Assembly: GCA_020831525.1 (NCBI GenBank)
Contig: JAFIGH010000039.1
Location: 1 to 41,928 of the forward strand
From: Opitutales bacterium
GTDB taxonomy: Bacteria; Verrucomicrobiota; Verrucomicrobiia; Opitutales; Oceanipulchritudinaceae
DNA length: 41,928 nt
Direction: 5' to 3'
Below the pieces are notes generated by a model. The model did no database searches, was not told the origin of the DNA, and worked only from the letters and a program-made list of their open reading frames with translations. Position 1 is the stretch's first letter. Every line of letters starts with the position of its first letter. The translations under genes and the position numbers were made by a program. Shown here in pieces: positions 6,381 through 15,441 of the stretch.

Positions 6381-8054
6381 ATGCCGATGCAAAAACACCC
6401 GATTTCCAAATACCGCCCCTACCCGACCGTCGACCTGCCCGACCGCAAATGGCCGGGCAAGCGCATCGACAAAGCGCCCGTGTGGTGCAGCGTCGACCTG
6501 CGCGACGGCAACCAGGCCCTCCCCGTGCCCATGACGGTGGAGGAGAAACTGCGTATGTTCGACATGCTCGTCGCCATCGGTTTCAAGGAGATCGAGATCG
6601 GCTTTCCCAGCGCGTCCGACACCGAGTTCCGCTTCATGCGCCGCCTCATCGACGAGGACCGCATCCCGCCCGACGTCTATGTGCAAACCCTCGTGCAGTG
6701 CCGCGAGCACCTCATCCGCCGCACCTACGAGGCCATCGACGGCGCCCCCAACGCCATCGTCCACTTCTACAACAGCACCAACCCGCTCCAGCGCCGCGTC
6801 ACCTTCGGCATGGACAAGCCCGCCATCAAGGCCATCGCCGTGGAGGGGGCGCGCCTCGTCAAGGAACTCGCCGCCTCCGCGCCGGGCAACGTGCGCTTCG
6901 AATACTCCCCCGAGAGCTTCTCCGACACCGAGCTGGAATACTCCCTTGAAGTCTGCGAAGCCGTCAAAGAGATCATTCAGCCCACTCCGGACAATCCCCT
7001 CATCCTCAACCTGCCGGCCACCGTCGAACTCTTCACCCCCAACGTCCACGCCGACCAGATCGAGTGGTTCTGCCGGCACATCAGCGGGCGCGACAGCGTC
7101 CTCGTGAGCCTGCACACCCACAACGACCGCGGCACCGGCGTAGCCGCCACCGAACTCGGCCTCATGGCCGGGGCCGACCGCGTCGAAGGCACCCTCTTCG
7201 GCAACGGCGAGCGCACCGGCAACCTCGATATCGTCACCGTCGCCCTCAATATGTACACGCAGGGCGTCGACCCCGGCCTTGACTTCTCCGACCTGCCCGC
7301 CATCCGCTCGACCTACGAGATGTGCACGCGCATGTCTGTCGCCGAGCGCCATCCTTACGCCGGCGACCTCGTCTTCACCGCCTTCAGCGGCAGCCACCAA
7401 GACGCCATCAAGAAGGGCATGGACGCCCGCGACCGCTCCGGCGGCGACCTCTGGCAGGTCCCCTACCTGTCCATCGACTGCGATGACATCGGCCGCACCT
7501 ACCAAGCCATCATCCGCATCAACAGCCAGAGCGGCAAAGGCGGCGTGGCCTATGTCCTCGACCGCTCCTTCGGCATCGAGATGCCCAAGGCCATGCAGCC
7601 GGAGTTCGGGCAGGCCGCCACAAGCGTCGCCGACGACACCTCCGCCGAACTCACGAGCCTCCAAGTGCGCGAAATCTTCCAGAAGGAATACCTCGACCGC
7701 ACCGCGCCGCTCGATCTCGTCGACTACGAAGTCCAACACGACCCGAAGCAGCTCCACAAAGTCGGCATCACCGCCAACATCACCCTCGACGGTGAAGCCC
7801 GATCCCTCTCCGGGCGCGGCAACGGCCCCATCGCCGCCTTCGTCAACGCCCTCGAAAACGGCGGCCTCAAGGACTTCAAACTCACCGACTACGCCCAGAA
7901 AGCCATCAACAAAGGCTCCGCCGCCGAAGCCGTCAGCTTCATCCAGATCGAGCGCCAGCCCGACGGCGAATCCTTTTGGGGCGCCAGCATCGACACCAAC
8001 GTCGAACTCGGCGGCCTCAAAGCCCTCGTCTCCGCCTACAACCGCTCGCGCTGA
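6381..8054 (+). CDS. leuA: 2-isopropylmalate synthase, long (type 2) form
   Basis: LeuA condenses acetyl-CoA with 2-ketoisovalerate, the first committed step of leucine synthesis, in the cytoplasm. The 557-residue product opens with KYRPYPTVDLPDRKWPGK, typical of the long form also found in yeast and actinobacteria. It has the catalytic WCSVDLRDGNQAL segment, the metal-binding SLHTHNDRGTG (H245 and H247) and LFGNGERTGNLD. The C-terminal regulatory domain (from about residue 430) is present, so leucine feedback inhibition is expected. ATG at 6381 was chosen because homology begins here; ATG at 6387 is also possible and a TTG at 6324 is unlikely. It stands alone and converges with marC. Confidence 0.95.
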   Translation: MPMQKHPISKYRPYPTVDLPDRKWPGKRIDKAPVWCSVDLRDGNQALPVPMTVEEKLRMFDMLVAIGFKEIEIGFPSASDTEFRFMRRLIDEDRIPPDVYVQTLVQCREHLIRRTYEAIDGAPNAIVHFYNSTNPLQRRVTFGMDKPAIKAIAVEGARLVKELAASAPGNVRFEYSPESFSDTELEYSLEVCEAVKEIIQPTPDNPLILNLPATVELFTPNVHADQIEWFCRHISGRDSVLVSLHTHNDRGTGVAATELGLMAGADRVEGTLFGNGERTGNLDIVTVALNMYTQGVDPGLDFSDLPAIRSTYEMCTRMSVAERHPYAGDLVFTAFSGSHQDAIKKGMDARDRSGGDLWQVPYLSIDCDDIGRTYQAIIRINSQSGKGGVAYVLDRSFGIEMPKAMQPEFGQAATSVADDTSAELTSLQVREIFQKEYLDRTAPLDLVDYEVQHDPKQLHKVGITANITLDGEARSLSGRGNGPIAAFVNALENGGLKDFKLTDYAQKAINKGSAAEAVSFIQIERQPDGESFWGASIDTNVELGGLKALVSAYNRSR

Positions 8055-8113
8055 GGCAGAAAGCGAGGCTCCCTCCGCAGGCTGCATCTGTCAGCGAAAA
8101 GCGCACTCCGGTA

Positions 8114-8758
8114 TCAGGAGCCTTCGTTGCCGGGAAGAAAAGGCAGGTTTTCGATGCCGTTGAGGATGAACTGGACAGCGATGGCGGCGAAGAGCAGTCC
8201 CATGAGGCGCTTGAGGACGCGGAGAGCAAGCGGATTGATGCGGGCGGCACCGCGGGCGGCACCCGCGAGGATGAAAAAGAAGCTGGCGTAGACCACCGGC
8301 ACAACGGCGAGTAGGATACCGCGGTGGGCGAGGGTGACTGCCTGCGTCTGGAGGATGAGAACGGTGGAGATCGCACCCGGACCGCAAAGGAGCGGCACGG
8401 CAAGCGGGGTGATGGCGACATCGTCCTTTCGGGCGGCGAAAGCGCGCTCTTCGGCGGTGATCCGGACTTCGGCGTCGGGAGAGCGGAGCATCTCGAAAGC
8501 GATGACGAAGAGCAAAGCACCTCCGGCGATCTGAAAGGCCGGGAGGGTGATACCCAGAAACGAAAAGAGGAAAGGGCCGGTGAGCGCGAAGAAGAGCATA
8601 ATGCCGCCCGCGACGGTGGCGGCGGTGCGGGCGGTCGCAATCCGGTCGCGGGGCGAATCACCGGGGGTGATGGCAAGGAAGACCGGAATCGTCGAAAACG
8701 GATTGACGATGACGAAGAGCGATACAGGCGCGAGCAGGGCGAACTCGAGAAGACTCAT
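8114..8758 (-). CDS. MarC family integral membrane protein
   Basis: The 214-residue protein has six predicted membrane helices. It begins MSLLEFALLAPVSLFVIVNP, with the NPFSTIPVFLAITPGDSP motif of the family, then IAGGALLFVIAFEML and LAVPLLCGPGAISTVL. The name comes from the E. coli mar locus, but the family is not shown to cause multiple resistance and its substrate is unknown. ATG at 8758 fits the usual family N-terminus. It is 46 bases after ribD and may be co-transcribed with it. Confidence 0.88.
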   Translation of the reverse strand: MSLLEFALLAPVSLFVIVNPFSTIPVFLAITPGDSPRDRIATARTAATVAGGIMLFFALTGPFLFSFLGITLPAFQIAGGALLFVIAFEMLRSPDAEVRITAEERAFAARKDDVAITPLAVPLLCGPGAISTVLILQTQAVTLAHRGILLAVVPVVYASFFFILAGAARGAARINPLALRVLKRLMGLLFAAIAVQFILNGIENLPFLPGNEGS

Positions 8759-8804
8759 GGCTGTCAAAAGAGAGGTCGAAGATGAAACGGTGGACAACGA
8801 GGGA

Positions 8805-9932
8805 TCAAGGACGAAGCGAACCGCGGACCAACTGGTCGCCACCGGCGAACTCCGCGGTGCGGACGTTCGTAAGACGCCGGGCGCCGGACATTAGGTCGAC
8901 CATCTCCCCCGCGAAAGGCCGCCGCCCCTGTGCGTCGCCCAGCACAATCGGCGCACGGTAGGCAAATAGATAGTCGATGGCATCGGCCCGCCAGAACGCG
9001 GTCCACAGGCCCGTACCGCCCTCGAGAAAAAGTCCGGTGGTCCCCGCCTCGCCCAAGCTCCCGAGAAACGCACCGGGAAACGACTCTCCGGCAAACGCCG
9101 CAACCGCCGCCGCCGAGCCCTCAAGCCATTCGCGGGCCTTGCTTTGTGAAGCCGGGTCGACGACGATGGTTGTGCGGTCCGCGCCGGAATCGGTGAAGAC
9201 GTTGAACTCCGCCGAGCGTCGCGTGCGCAGACGGAAGGAACGATCAAAGACATATCGCCGGGAGCACCAAACCGCCTCGCCCGGCAGCCGCGCGGTAAGC
9301 CGCGGATTGTCCGCCGCGAGCGTGCCCGCGCCAACGGCGATAGCCGGAAAGTAGCGCCGCCAGCGCGCGACATCGGCCCGCGCCGCCTCGCCCGTAATCC
9401 ATTTTGACGATCCCGACCGCGTCGCCACGCAGCCGTCGAGCGTTGTGGCGCACTTTGCGGCCACAAAGGGGCGCCCCGTGCGGATCCAGTGATTGAAGAT
9501 GAGGTTGAGGTCGGCGCACTCCGCGGCGAGCACACCGATCACCACCTCGATACCTTTGTCGCGCAGCAACGCGTATCCACGCCCGGCGTGCCGCGGATTC
9601 GGATCTGTCGCCCCGACAACGACGCGCCGGATGCCGGAGGCGACAATGGCGTCGACACAAGGCGGCGTGCGCCCGTGCGTCGAGCAAGGCTCCATGGTCA
9701 CGTAGAGCGTTGTCCGCGCATCCACGGGAGCGCCGCGCGCGCGCCAGTCCTCCAGTGCCCGCACCTCGGCGTGGGGACCGCCGACGGGGGCGGTGTATCC
9801 GAGCCCAACGGCTTCATCGCCGTGGACCACGACAGCGCCGACGGCGGGATTCGGGTGCGTGCGGCCCCATCCCCGGCGCGCCTCGGCAAGCGCCCGTCGC
9901 ATCCATTGCTTGTCCGGTGTCTCCCGCTCCAT
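8805..9932 (-). CDS. ribD: Bifunctional riboflavin deaminase/reductase RibD
   Basis: RibD carries out the second and third steps of riboflavin synthesis, deaminating the pyrimidine from GTP cyclohydrolase II and then reducing the ribosyl side chain with NADPH. In the 375-residue product the N-terminal deaminase domain shows THPNPAVGAVVV, the zinc-binding HAE (H54-E56) and EPCSTHGRTPPC (C83, C92). The reductase domain begins near residue 150 with RPFVAAKCATTLDGCVATR and has GGTGLWTAF near its end. ATG at 9932 was chosen because the deaminase homology starts directly after it. No other rib gene is in the window. It lies between a metallo-beta-lactamase-fold gene and marC on the same strand. Confidence 0.95.
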   Translation of the reverse strand: MERETPDKQWMRRALAEARRGWGRTHPNPAVGAVVVHGDEAVGLGYTAPVGGPHAEVRALEDWRARGAPVDARTTLYVTMEPCSTHGRTPPCVDAIVASGIRRVVVGATDPNPRHAGRGYALLRDKGIEVVIGVLAAECADLNLIFNHWIRTGRPFVAAKCATTLDGCVATRSGSSKWITGEAARADVARWRRYFPAIAVGAGTLAADNPRLTARLPGEAVWCSRRYVFDRSFRLRTRRSAEFNVFTDSGADRTTIVVDPASQSKAREWLEGSAAAVAAFAGESFPGAFLGSLGEAGTTGLFLEGGTGLWTAFWRADAIDYLFAYRAPIVLGDAQGRRPFAGEMVDLMSGARRLTNVRTAEFAGGDQLVRGSLRP

Positions 9933-10024
9933 TACCGAGCCACGGTACCCGCTGACCGCATCTTGCCAACGGCAAAGCACGGGGTCGGCTATCTGTTCCG
10001 GACTTGCGCCGACGAATGGAGGAG

Positions 10025-10663
10025 CTATCCGCGCACGAAGGAATTGTTCTCCCGCTCGTGCGCCACGGATGTCGGCGGACCGTGCCCCGGATACAAACGG
10101 GTTTCGTCCGGCAGCGTGTAGACTTGCCGACGAATCGAGTCGCCGAGCGTGGCAAAGTCCCCGCCGGGAAGGTCGTAGCGACCGACCGACCCGCGGAAAA
10201 CCGCGTCGCCCGAAAAAGCGATGCCCTCGTCCTTGAACCAAAAGAGTAGACTCCCGGGGCAATGTCCCGGCACCTCGCGGACCTCCACGGCGCGGCCGAG
10301 CAATTCGATACAGTCGCCCTGATTCACCCAATCAGTGACCGCAACGGGATGCATCTCGATTCCCGGCATGGCAAAAGCGCTCATCACCTGCGGTTCGCTG
10401 AAAAGCACGCGGTCCGCTTCATGGCCGAAAATCTTCGCACCGAAGGCAGCGAAGCGGTGGCCGTCGAGCGTGTGATCCCAGTGGCCGTGGGTAAGCAACA
10501 GACCCTCCAGCGTCCACCCGTTGCGGACAAGGAGTTTCTCCACTGTCGAAAAAGCGTTGAGCGGTGCGTCAACGACAATGCAGGCCGCGCGCGCGCGGTC
10601 GGCCACGATAAAGGCGTTTGTGCCGATGGGCGGCAGTTCGAAATCCAGTACTTCCAGTGCCAT
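10025..10663 (-). CDS. Metallo-beta-lactamase-fold hydrolase, glyoxalase II-like
   Basis: The 212-residue protein is a compact metal-dependent hydrolase. It shows the HxHxDH motif in LLLTHGHWDHT (H59, H61, D63, H64), a third His in VPGHCPGSLLFWF, the bridging Asp in FSGDAVF, and the last His in YPGHGPPTSV. The length and the PGHCPGS segment match the YcbL/glyoxalase II-like group that hydrolyses thioesters such as S-lactoylglutathione; the natural substrate cannot be read from sequence. ATG at 10663 was chosen from the family N-terminus. It lies 68 bases after the sulfatase gene and 92 before ribD. Confidence 0.88.
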   Translation of the reverse strand: MALEVLDFELPPIGTNAFIVADRARAACIVVDAPLNAFSTVEKLLVRNGWTLEGLLLTHGHWDHTLDGHRFAAFGAKIFGHEADRVLFSEPQVMSAFAMPGIEMHPVAVTDWVNQGDCIELLGRAVEVREVPGHCPGSLLFWFKDEGIAFSGDAVFRGSVGRYDLPGGDFATLGDSIRRQVYTLPDETRLYPGHGPPTSVAHERENNSFVRG

Positions 10664-10731
10664 GAGCGTTGAACCTATGGCACCCGCCCCCTTTGCCAAC
10701 ACCGAAGCAGACAATGCGCGGCCCGACCCGG

Positions 10732-12192
10732 TCAGCGCGCCGCAGGCAACCCCGCCTCCATGAGCATCTGCGCAGGCGGCGTGCTCTCCACAACCCACTC
10801 GCGACGGGCGCGGAACCATTCCAACGTCTCTGCCGACTCCGGCCGGGCGGCGAGGTTTTCGAGTTCGGCGGGATCTGTCGACCAATCGAAAAGACGCTCC
10901 ACCGGCGGGGTCTGCGGTGAAGTGCGGCGCTCCCGCACATACTTGTGCGTGCGCGTACAGAGGCACTCCCAGTCAGGACCCTCCGAAAAACTGAACTCCC
11001 GCACGGAATCCGTTTCACCCCGTACCATGGGCAGGAGCGAGCGGCACGGGACCGCCGCGTTCCCCGCCGGCCACGGTCGCGACAACGCCTCCTGCGGGTC
11101 GATGCCCGCCGCGTCGAGGATCGTCGCGGTGAGGTCCGTCAATTCGACCGGAGCGGCATGCGTGAGCCCGAGCGGTGCCCCCGGCATACGCACGGTCGTC
11201 GGCACAGTGAGCGACGAATACCATGGCACCGCCTTCTGCACACGAAAATGATCTCCCATCATTTCGCCGTGGTCGGAGGAAAAGAGAACCAAGGTGCTGT
11301 CGGCGGCTCCGCTCGCGTCCAATTCGTCGAGCAGTCGGCCCACGGCGTCATCTACCAATAAAACCGTGGCAAGGTAGGCGCGCCGCAGCCGCCACAGGAC
11401 GGACTTCATCTCCCCGCTGAGCACCTGCCCGTTTTCCGAGTCGGGGACGAAATCATCGATTTCCTGATACGGCACACGGTCGAGGTATTCCTGCGGGGGA
11501 TCGAACGGTTTGTGCGGACTGCAAAAGCTTGCCATGAGGAAGAAGGGCTTGCCCTCCGGACGCTCGCGCATAGCCCGGAGTGCCTCGCGGCACGTCACCT
11601 CGTCGACATGGTGCTCACCTGCAAACGGAAGCGGATGACCATCCGCGGCGAGAGAGGTGTCGGGCTCGGGCTTGTTGGGTCCCGCGCCGTCGGAAAAATC
11701 ACGATAGATTTCGAGCAGCCCCCGTTCATCGAGGTAGGCGCACCAGTCGCAGTAGTCTTTCACAGCGAGCTGCTTTCCCGCGCTCTGCCAAACGTGATCG
11801 AAACCGTAGCGCCGGAAAAACTCCCGCATTGCGGCGAGGTTGTTTCCCTCGCCGCGCGGTGTTCCCCACGGCCAGCTCTGCAGGTAGTGAAGCTTTCCAA
11901 CAGCGGCGGTGTGGTAGCCGACCGCTTGCAGCGCACGGGCAAATGTCGGGTGCTGCGGCGACAGATCGCCTGACATCGTCCGCAGGCCGATCTGGTGCGG
12001 GTATTTTCCGGTGAGCAGGGCGGCACGAGCCGGTTGACAGATCGGATTTACGCTCTGGCAGGCGGAGAACACGCTCCCCTCCGCGATGCGATCAAGGTTG
12101 GGCGTGGGGAAGTGACCGTACGGCCCGAAACCAACCGCGTCGGGACGCAATTGATCCGTCATGACAAAGAGGATGTTGGGACGATCCTGCAT
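10732..12192 (-). CDS. Sulfatase (formylglycine type), predicted cytoplasmic
   Basis: The 486-residue protein begins PNILFVMTDQLRPD, with the metal-binding Asp pair and no signal peptide, so it should act in the cytoplasm. The sulfatase signature CQPARAALLTG places C52 for conversion to formylglycine and R56 in the CxPxR motif. Further family segments are VGKLHYLQ, SFCSPHKPFDPP and LVLFSSDHGEMMGDH. It would hydrolyse sulfate esters; the substrate is unknown, and choline-sulfatase-like or sugar-sulfate activity are both possible. It needs a formylglycine-generating enzyme encoded elsewhere. ATG at 12192 puts the conserved PNIL motif at the N-terminus. It follows argF by 100 bases on the same strand. 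Confidence 0.9.
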   Translation of the reverse strand: MQDRPNILFVMTDQLRPDAVGFGPYGHFPTPNLDRIAEGSVFSACQSVNPICQPARAALLTGKYPHQIGLRTMSGDLSPQHPTFARALQAVGYHTAAVGKLHYLQSWPWGTPRGEGNNLAAMREFFRRYGFDHVWQSAGKQLAVKDYCDWCAYLDERGLLEIYRDFSDGAGPNKPEPDTSLAADGHPLPFAGEHHVDEVTCREALRAMRERPEGKPFFLMASFCSPHKPFDPPQEYLDRVPYQEIDDFVPDSENGQVLSGEMKSVLWRLRRAYLATVLLVDDAVGRLLDELDASGAADSTLVLFSSDHGEMMGDHFRVQKAVPWYSSLTVPTTVRMPGAPLGLTHAAPVELTDLTATILDAAGIDPQEALSRPWPAGNAAVPCRSLLPMVRGETDSVREFSFSEGPDWECLCTRTHKYVRERRTSPQTPPVERLFDWSTDPAELENLAARPESAETLEWFRARREWVVESTPPAQMLMEAGLPAAR

Positions 12193-12292
12193 ACCACAAA
12201 AAAAGAACCGCGCGAATACCGGCAGGCAACCGGTAATACGTCCGCACGATGTTATGTTGCCCGCTGCTCCGCCGGCACCGCCGCCCGTGCCG

Positions 12293-13237
12293 TCAGACCT
12301 CCTCCTGCAGATGGACAATGAGCGCCTTCTGCATGTGGAGGCGGTTTTCCGCTTGGTCGAGGACGATCGAACGGGACGAACGGTAGACGCTCTCCGTGAC
12401 TTCCTCGCCGACATGGGCAGGGAGGCAGTGCATGAAGAAGGCATCCGGCTTGGCGGCGGCCATCACGCTGTCGTTCACTTGGAAGGGAGCGAAGGCAGCG
12501 AGGCGATCGGCACGTTCGCCTTCGTCGCCCATGCTCACCCAGACATCGGTGTAGACAACATCCGCGCCCTCGGCGGCTTCGCGCGGGTCGGTAGTGAACC
12601 GGTAGTCGCAGGGAAGACCGGCGGCCTTGAGCCGGGCGGCGATCTCCGCACCGGGACGGAACGGTTCGGGACCCGCGAGGGCGATTTCCATACCGAAGTG
12701 CGCGCCGCCGAGGATCCACGAATGGGCCATGTTCGAGGCGGTGTCACCGATGAACGCAACCTTCCGGCCCTTCAGGCTTGCCGCCCACTCTCCGTCCTCG
12801 ACAGTCCACCGTTCCGCGAGGGTGAAAGCATCGGAGTAGACTTGGCATGGATGCAAGAGGTCGGTCAGCCCGTTGATCACGGAAACGCTGCCCTCGCGGG
12901 CCAGTTCCTCGACCATGGTCTGATCGAAGGTGCGGATGACGATGCCGTGGACGTAGCGCGAGAGCACCTTGGCCGTATCGGCCACGCTTTCGCCCCGGCC
13001 CATCTGCGTCTGGCTCTGCTCAAGGTAGAGGGGGTAGCCGCCCAGTTCATTGATGCCGACCTCGAAGGACACCCGCGTGCGCGTACTCGGCTTGTGGAAA
13101 ATCAGAGCCCACGTCTGGCCTTCAATAAAAGGCGGGTGCCCGCGCGGGCGCTCCGCTTTGAGCGCGGAGGCTTGGTGAAAGACGGCGTCCAGCTCCCCCG
13201 CGGGGATGTCAGTGCACTGCAGAAATGAACGGGCCAT
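12293..13237 (-). CDS. argF: Ornithine carbamoyltransferase
   Basis: ArgF joins carbamoyl phosphate and ornithine to give citrulline in arginine synthesis. The 314-residue product has the carbamoyl-phosphate loop KPSTRTRVSFE (S51-R55), LLHPCQVYSD and the ornithine-binding FMHCLPAH near the C-terminus. Length is normal for the family. It is the last of five arg genes in a row and lies 38 bases after argD. No argR box or regulator gene was recognised. carAB, argG and argH must lie elsewhere. Confidence 0.96.
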   Translation of the reverse strand: MARSFLQCTDIPAGELDAVFHQASALKAERPRGHPPFIEGQTWALIFHKPSTRTRVSFEVGINELGGYPLYLEQSQTQMGRGESVADTAKVLSRYVHGIVIRTFDQTMVEELAREGSVSVINGLTDLLHPCQVYSDAFTLAERWTVEDGEWAASLKGRKVAFIGDTASNMAHSWILGGAHFGMEIALAGPEPFRPGAEIAARLKAAGLPCDYRFTTDPREAAEGADVVYTDVWVSMGDEGERADRLAAFAPFQVNDSVMAAAKPDAFFMHCLPAHVGEEVTESVYRSSRSIVLDQAENRLHMQKALIVHLQEEV

Positions 13238-13275
13238 GATGGTATTCCGGTTGTGGATTGAGTTTTGGAAGTAGG

Positions 13276-14520
13276 TTACGCCGCGCCGGTTCCAAGGGCG
13301 AGATCAATGATATCGACGGAGGTTTCGAGTTCGTTGGCGGAGACGGTGAGCGGCGGCATGAGGCGGATGGCGTCGGCGCCGCCGCGGACGGTGAGGAGGC
13401 CGTGTTCGCGGAAACGGGTGACCCACGGGAGCGGGTCAGTCTTCATAACGAGGGCGACATGGTAGCCCCGGCCGCGCACGTCGGCGACATGGTCCGGGTG
13501 TTTTTCGGCAAGGGCACGGAGCGACTCGATCCACGGCCCGCTCTGCACCTGCACGCGGTCAAGGAGGTTGTCCTCTTCAATCACATCGAAGACGGCATGG
13601 GCGGCGGCGCAGGCAAGCGGGGTCCCACCGAAGGTGGTTCCATGCGAACCGGGCGTGAAAAGTTCGTCGTATCCCGAGCGCACCCACGCAGCCCCAATGG
13701 GAAATCCCCCGCCGAGCCCCTTTGCCATACCAATGGCATCGGGCGTGATGCCCGCGCGCTCGTAGGCAAAGAAGGTGCCCGTGCGGCCGATACCGCACTG
13801 CACTTCGTCGATCATGAGGAGGAGCCCCTTCTCGTCGCAGAGCTTGCGCAGGCCCTGAAGGAAGTCCGTCGTGGCCTCGTGGATACCGCCCTCCCCTTGA
13901 ATCGTCTCGATAAGAACGGCGGCGGTGCGCCCGGAGACTTTGGCGGCAAAGTCGCCGACATCGTTGAACGCCGCGTGCAAAAACCCGGGAAGAAGCGGAG
14001 CGAATCCGTCCTGCACCTTCTTCTGGGGTGTCGCAGACATGCCGCCGAAGGTGCGCCCGTGAAAGGCGTTGGTCGCCGTAATGACCTCGAAGCACTCCCC
14101 CTCGCGTCCGCCGGAGCGCTCGCGTCCCCACAGCCGTGCAAGTTTAATGAGGAATTCGTTGGCCTCGGCGCCGCTGTTGCAAAAGAAGAGACGGCCCGGG
14201 CCGGCGCGTTCGCAGAGGCGCGCGGCGAGGCGGCCCTGCTGTTCGTTATGAAAGAGGTTACTCACATGCGCGAGTGCGCCGGCCTGCGTCCGCACCGCCT
14301 CGACCCAGCGCGGGTGGGCGTGGCCGAGCGTGTTCACAGCGATACCCGAGAGGAAGTCGAGGTAGCGGCGACCATCCGCGTCCCACACATAACTGCCCTC
14401 GCCGCGCACGAGTGCGCAGGGAGCGGGGCCGTAGTTTTTCAGGATATGGGCGTCATACAGCGCGGCGACCTTGGCGGAGGTCGTCTTGGCGGAGGTGACA
14501 GACTTGGTTTTCGTCGTCAT
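13276..14520 (-). CDS. argD: Acetylornithine aminotransferase
   Basis: ArgD is a PLP enzyme that transfers the amino group of glutamate to N-acetylglutamate semialdehyde to form N-acetylornithine; it often also serves lysine synthesis. The 414-residue protein shows LDFLSGIAVNTLGHAHP, FFCNSGAEANE, NAFHGRTFG, the PLP-anchoring IDEVQCGIGRTG, and MAKGLGGGFPIGA with the Schiff-base Lys (K267). The first 15 residues are Thr/Ser/Lys-rich and probably disordered. It lies 41 bases after argB and 38 before argF. Confidence 0.95.
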   Translation of the reverse strand: MTTKTKSVTSAKTTSAKVAALYDAHILKNYGPAPCALVRGEGSYVWDADGRRYLDFLSGIAVNTLGHAHPRWVEAVRTQAGALAHVSNLFHNEQQGRLAARLCERAGPGRLFFCNSGAEANEFLIKLARLWGRERSGGREGECFEVITATNAFHGRTFGGMSATPQKKVQDGFAPLLPGFLHAAFNDVGDFAAKVSGRTAAVLIETIQGEGGIHEATTDFLQGLRKLCDEKGLLLMIDEVQCGIGRTGTFFAYERAGITPDAIGMAKGLGGGFPIGAAWVRSGYDELFTPGSHGTTFGGTPLACAAAHAVFDVIEEDNLLDRVQVQSGPWIESLRALAEKHPDHVADVRGRGYHVALVMKTDPLPWVTRFREHGLLTVRGGADAIRLMPPLTVSANELETSVDIIDLALGTGAA

Positions 14521-14561
14521 TATCGGATACAGAATCGGAGTGAATGATGAAGGCGCGGGCC

Positions 14562-15440
14562 TCAGGCGGCAACAATTTCGGTGCCGATGCCGCGGTCGGT
14601 GAAGATTTCGAGAAGGAGACTATGCGGGAGACGGCCGTCGACAAAGTGCACACGCCGCACGCCCTCGCGGATCGCGCGCACACCGCTCTCGACCTTGGGC
14701 AGCATGCCGCTGCCGATCACGCCGGAGTCGCGCAGCAGGGGAACATCGGCAACGGGCAGCGTGGAAATGATCGTCTCCGGATCCTTCGGGTCGCGGAGGA
14801 GGCCGGGCACATCGCAGAGAAAAACGAGTCGGCGCGCCCGCAGGGCGGCGGCGAGGTGCGCGGCGGCGACATCGGCGTTGATATTGTAGTATTGACCTTC
14901 GGCGTCGCGTCCCACCGGCGAGACAACGGGTGTTTGAGCCGCCTCCAGGGCGCGGAGAACGGGAGACGGATCGACGCGCGTGACGGAGCCGACGAAGCCG
15001 AGATCGACGGGCTGCCCGCTGCCGTCGACGGAAAGCCGCTCGGCATGGAAGACTTCTTGGCCGAAGACGCCGCACGGCTCGCACTTTTTCTCGCGGAGGC
15101 GGCCCGCCACCTCGGCATTGACGACATGGTTGAGGGTGCGCTCGACGATCTCCACGGTGCCGGCGTCGGTGACGCGCAGGCCGTTGCGGAAGACGGGCTC
15201 GATGCAGGCCTCCTGCATGGCGCGGGAGATGGCTTTGCCCCCGCCGTGGACGACGACAACCTTGATACCGATGGCTGCAAGGAAGGCGAGATCGCCCGCC
15301 ACGCTGCGCTGCGCCTCCACGGCCTCCATGAATGAGCCGCCGATCTTCACAACGAAAACACTCCCGCGGAAAGCTTGCACGTAGGGCAGCGCTTCGAGCA
15401 GGACCTCGGTCTTGGTGTGGATGTCGATGTCGGCGGGCAT
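14562..15440 (-). CDS. argB: Acetylglutamate kinase
   Basis: ArgB phosphorylates N-acetylglutamate and is usually the arginine-inhibited control point when ArgJ recycles the acetyl group. The 292-residue amino-acid-kinase-fold protein has VVKIGGS (from residue 30), VVVHGGGKAIS and the ATP-binding LVFLCDVPGLL, and ends in EIFTDRGIGTEI. The arginine-sensing N-terminal helix appears present (TEVLLEALPYVQAF). ATG at 15440 follows the argJ stop with one base between, so the two are probably coupled in translation. Confidence 0.95.
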   Translation of the reverse strand: MPADIDIHTKTEVLLEALPYVQAFRGSVFVVKIGGSFMEAVEAQRSVAGDLAFLAAIGIKVVVVHGGGKAISRAMQEACIEPVFRNGLRVTDAGTVEIVERTLNHVVNAEVAGRLREKKCEPCGVFGQEVFHAERLSVDGSGQPVDLGFVGSVTRVDPSPVLRALEAAQTPVVSPVGRDAEGQYYNINADVAAAHLAAALRARRLVFLCDVPGLLRDPKDPETIISTLPVADVPLLRDSGVIGSGMLPKVESGVRAIREGVRRVHFVDGRLPHSLLLEIFTDRGIGTEIVAA

Positions 15441-15441
15441 G

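Noticed and set aside
6354-8087. 577-residue open frame antisense to leuA
   Set aside because: It is the reverse frame of a GC-rich gene; its Gly/Val/Ala/Asp-rich product has no domain, and leuA on the other strand is certain.
13258-14547. 429-residue frame antisense to argD
   Set aside because: Shadow of argD; no recognisable motif.
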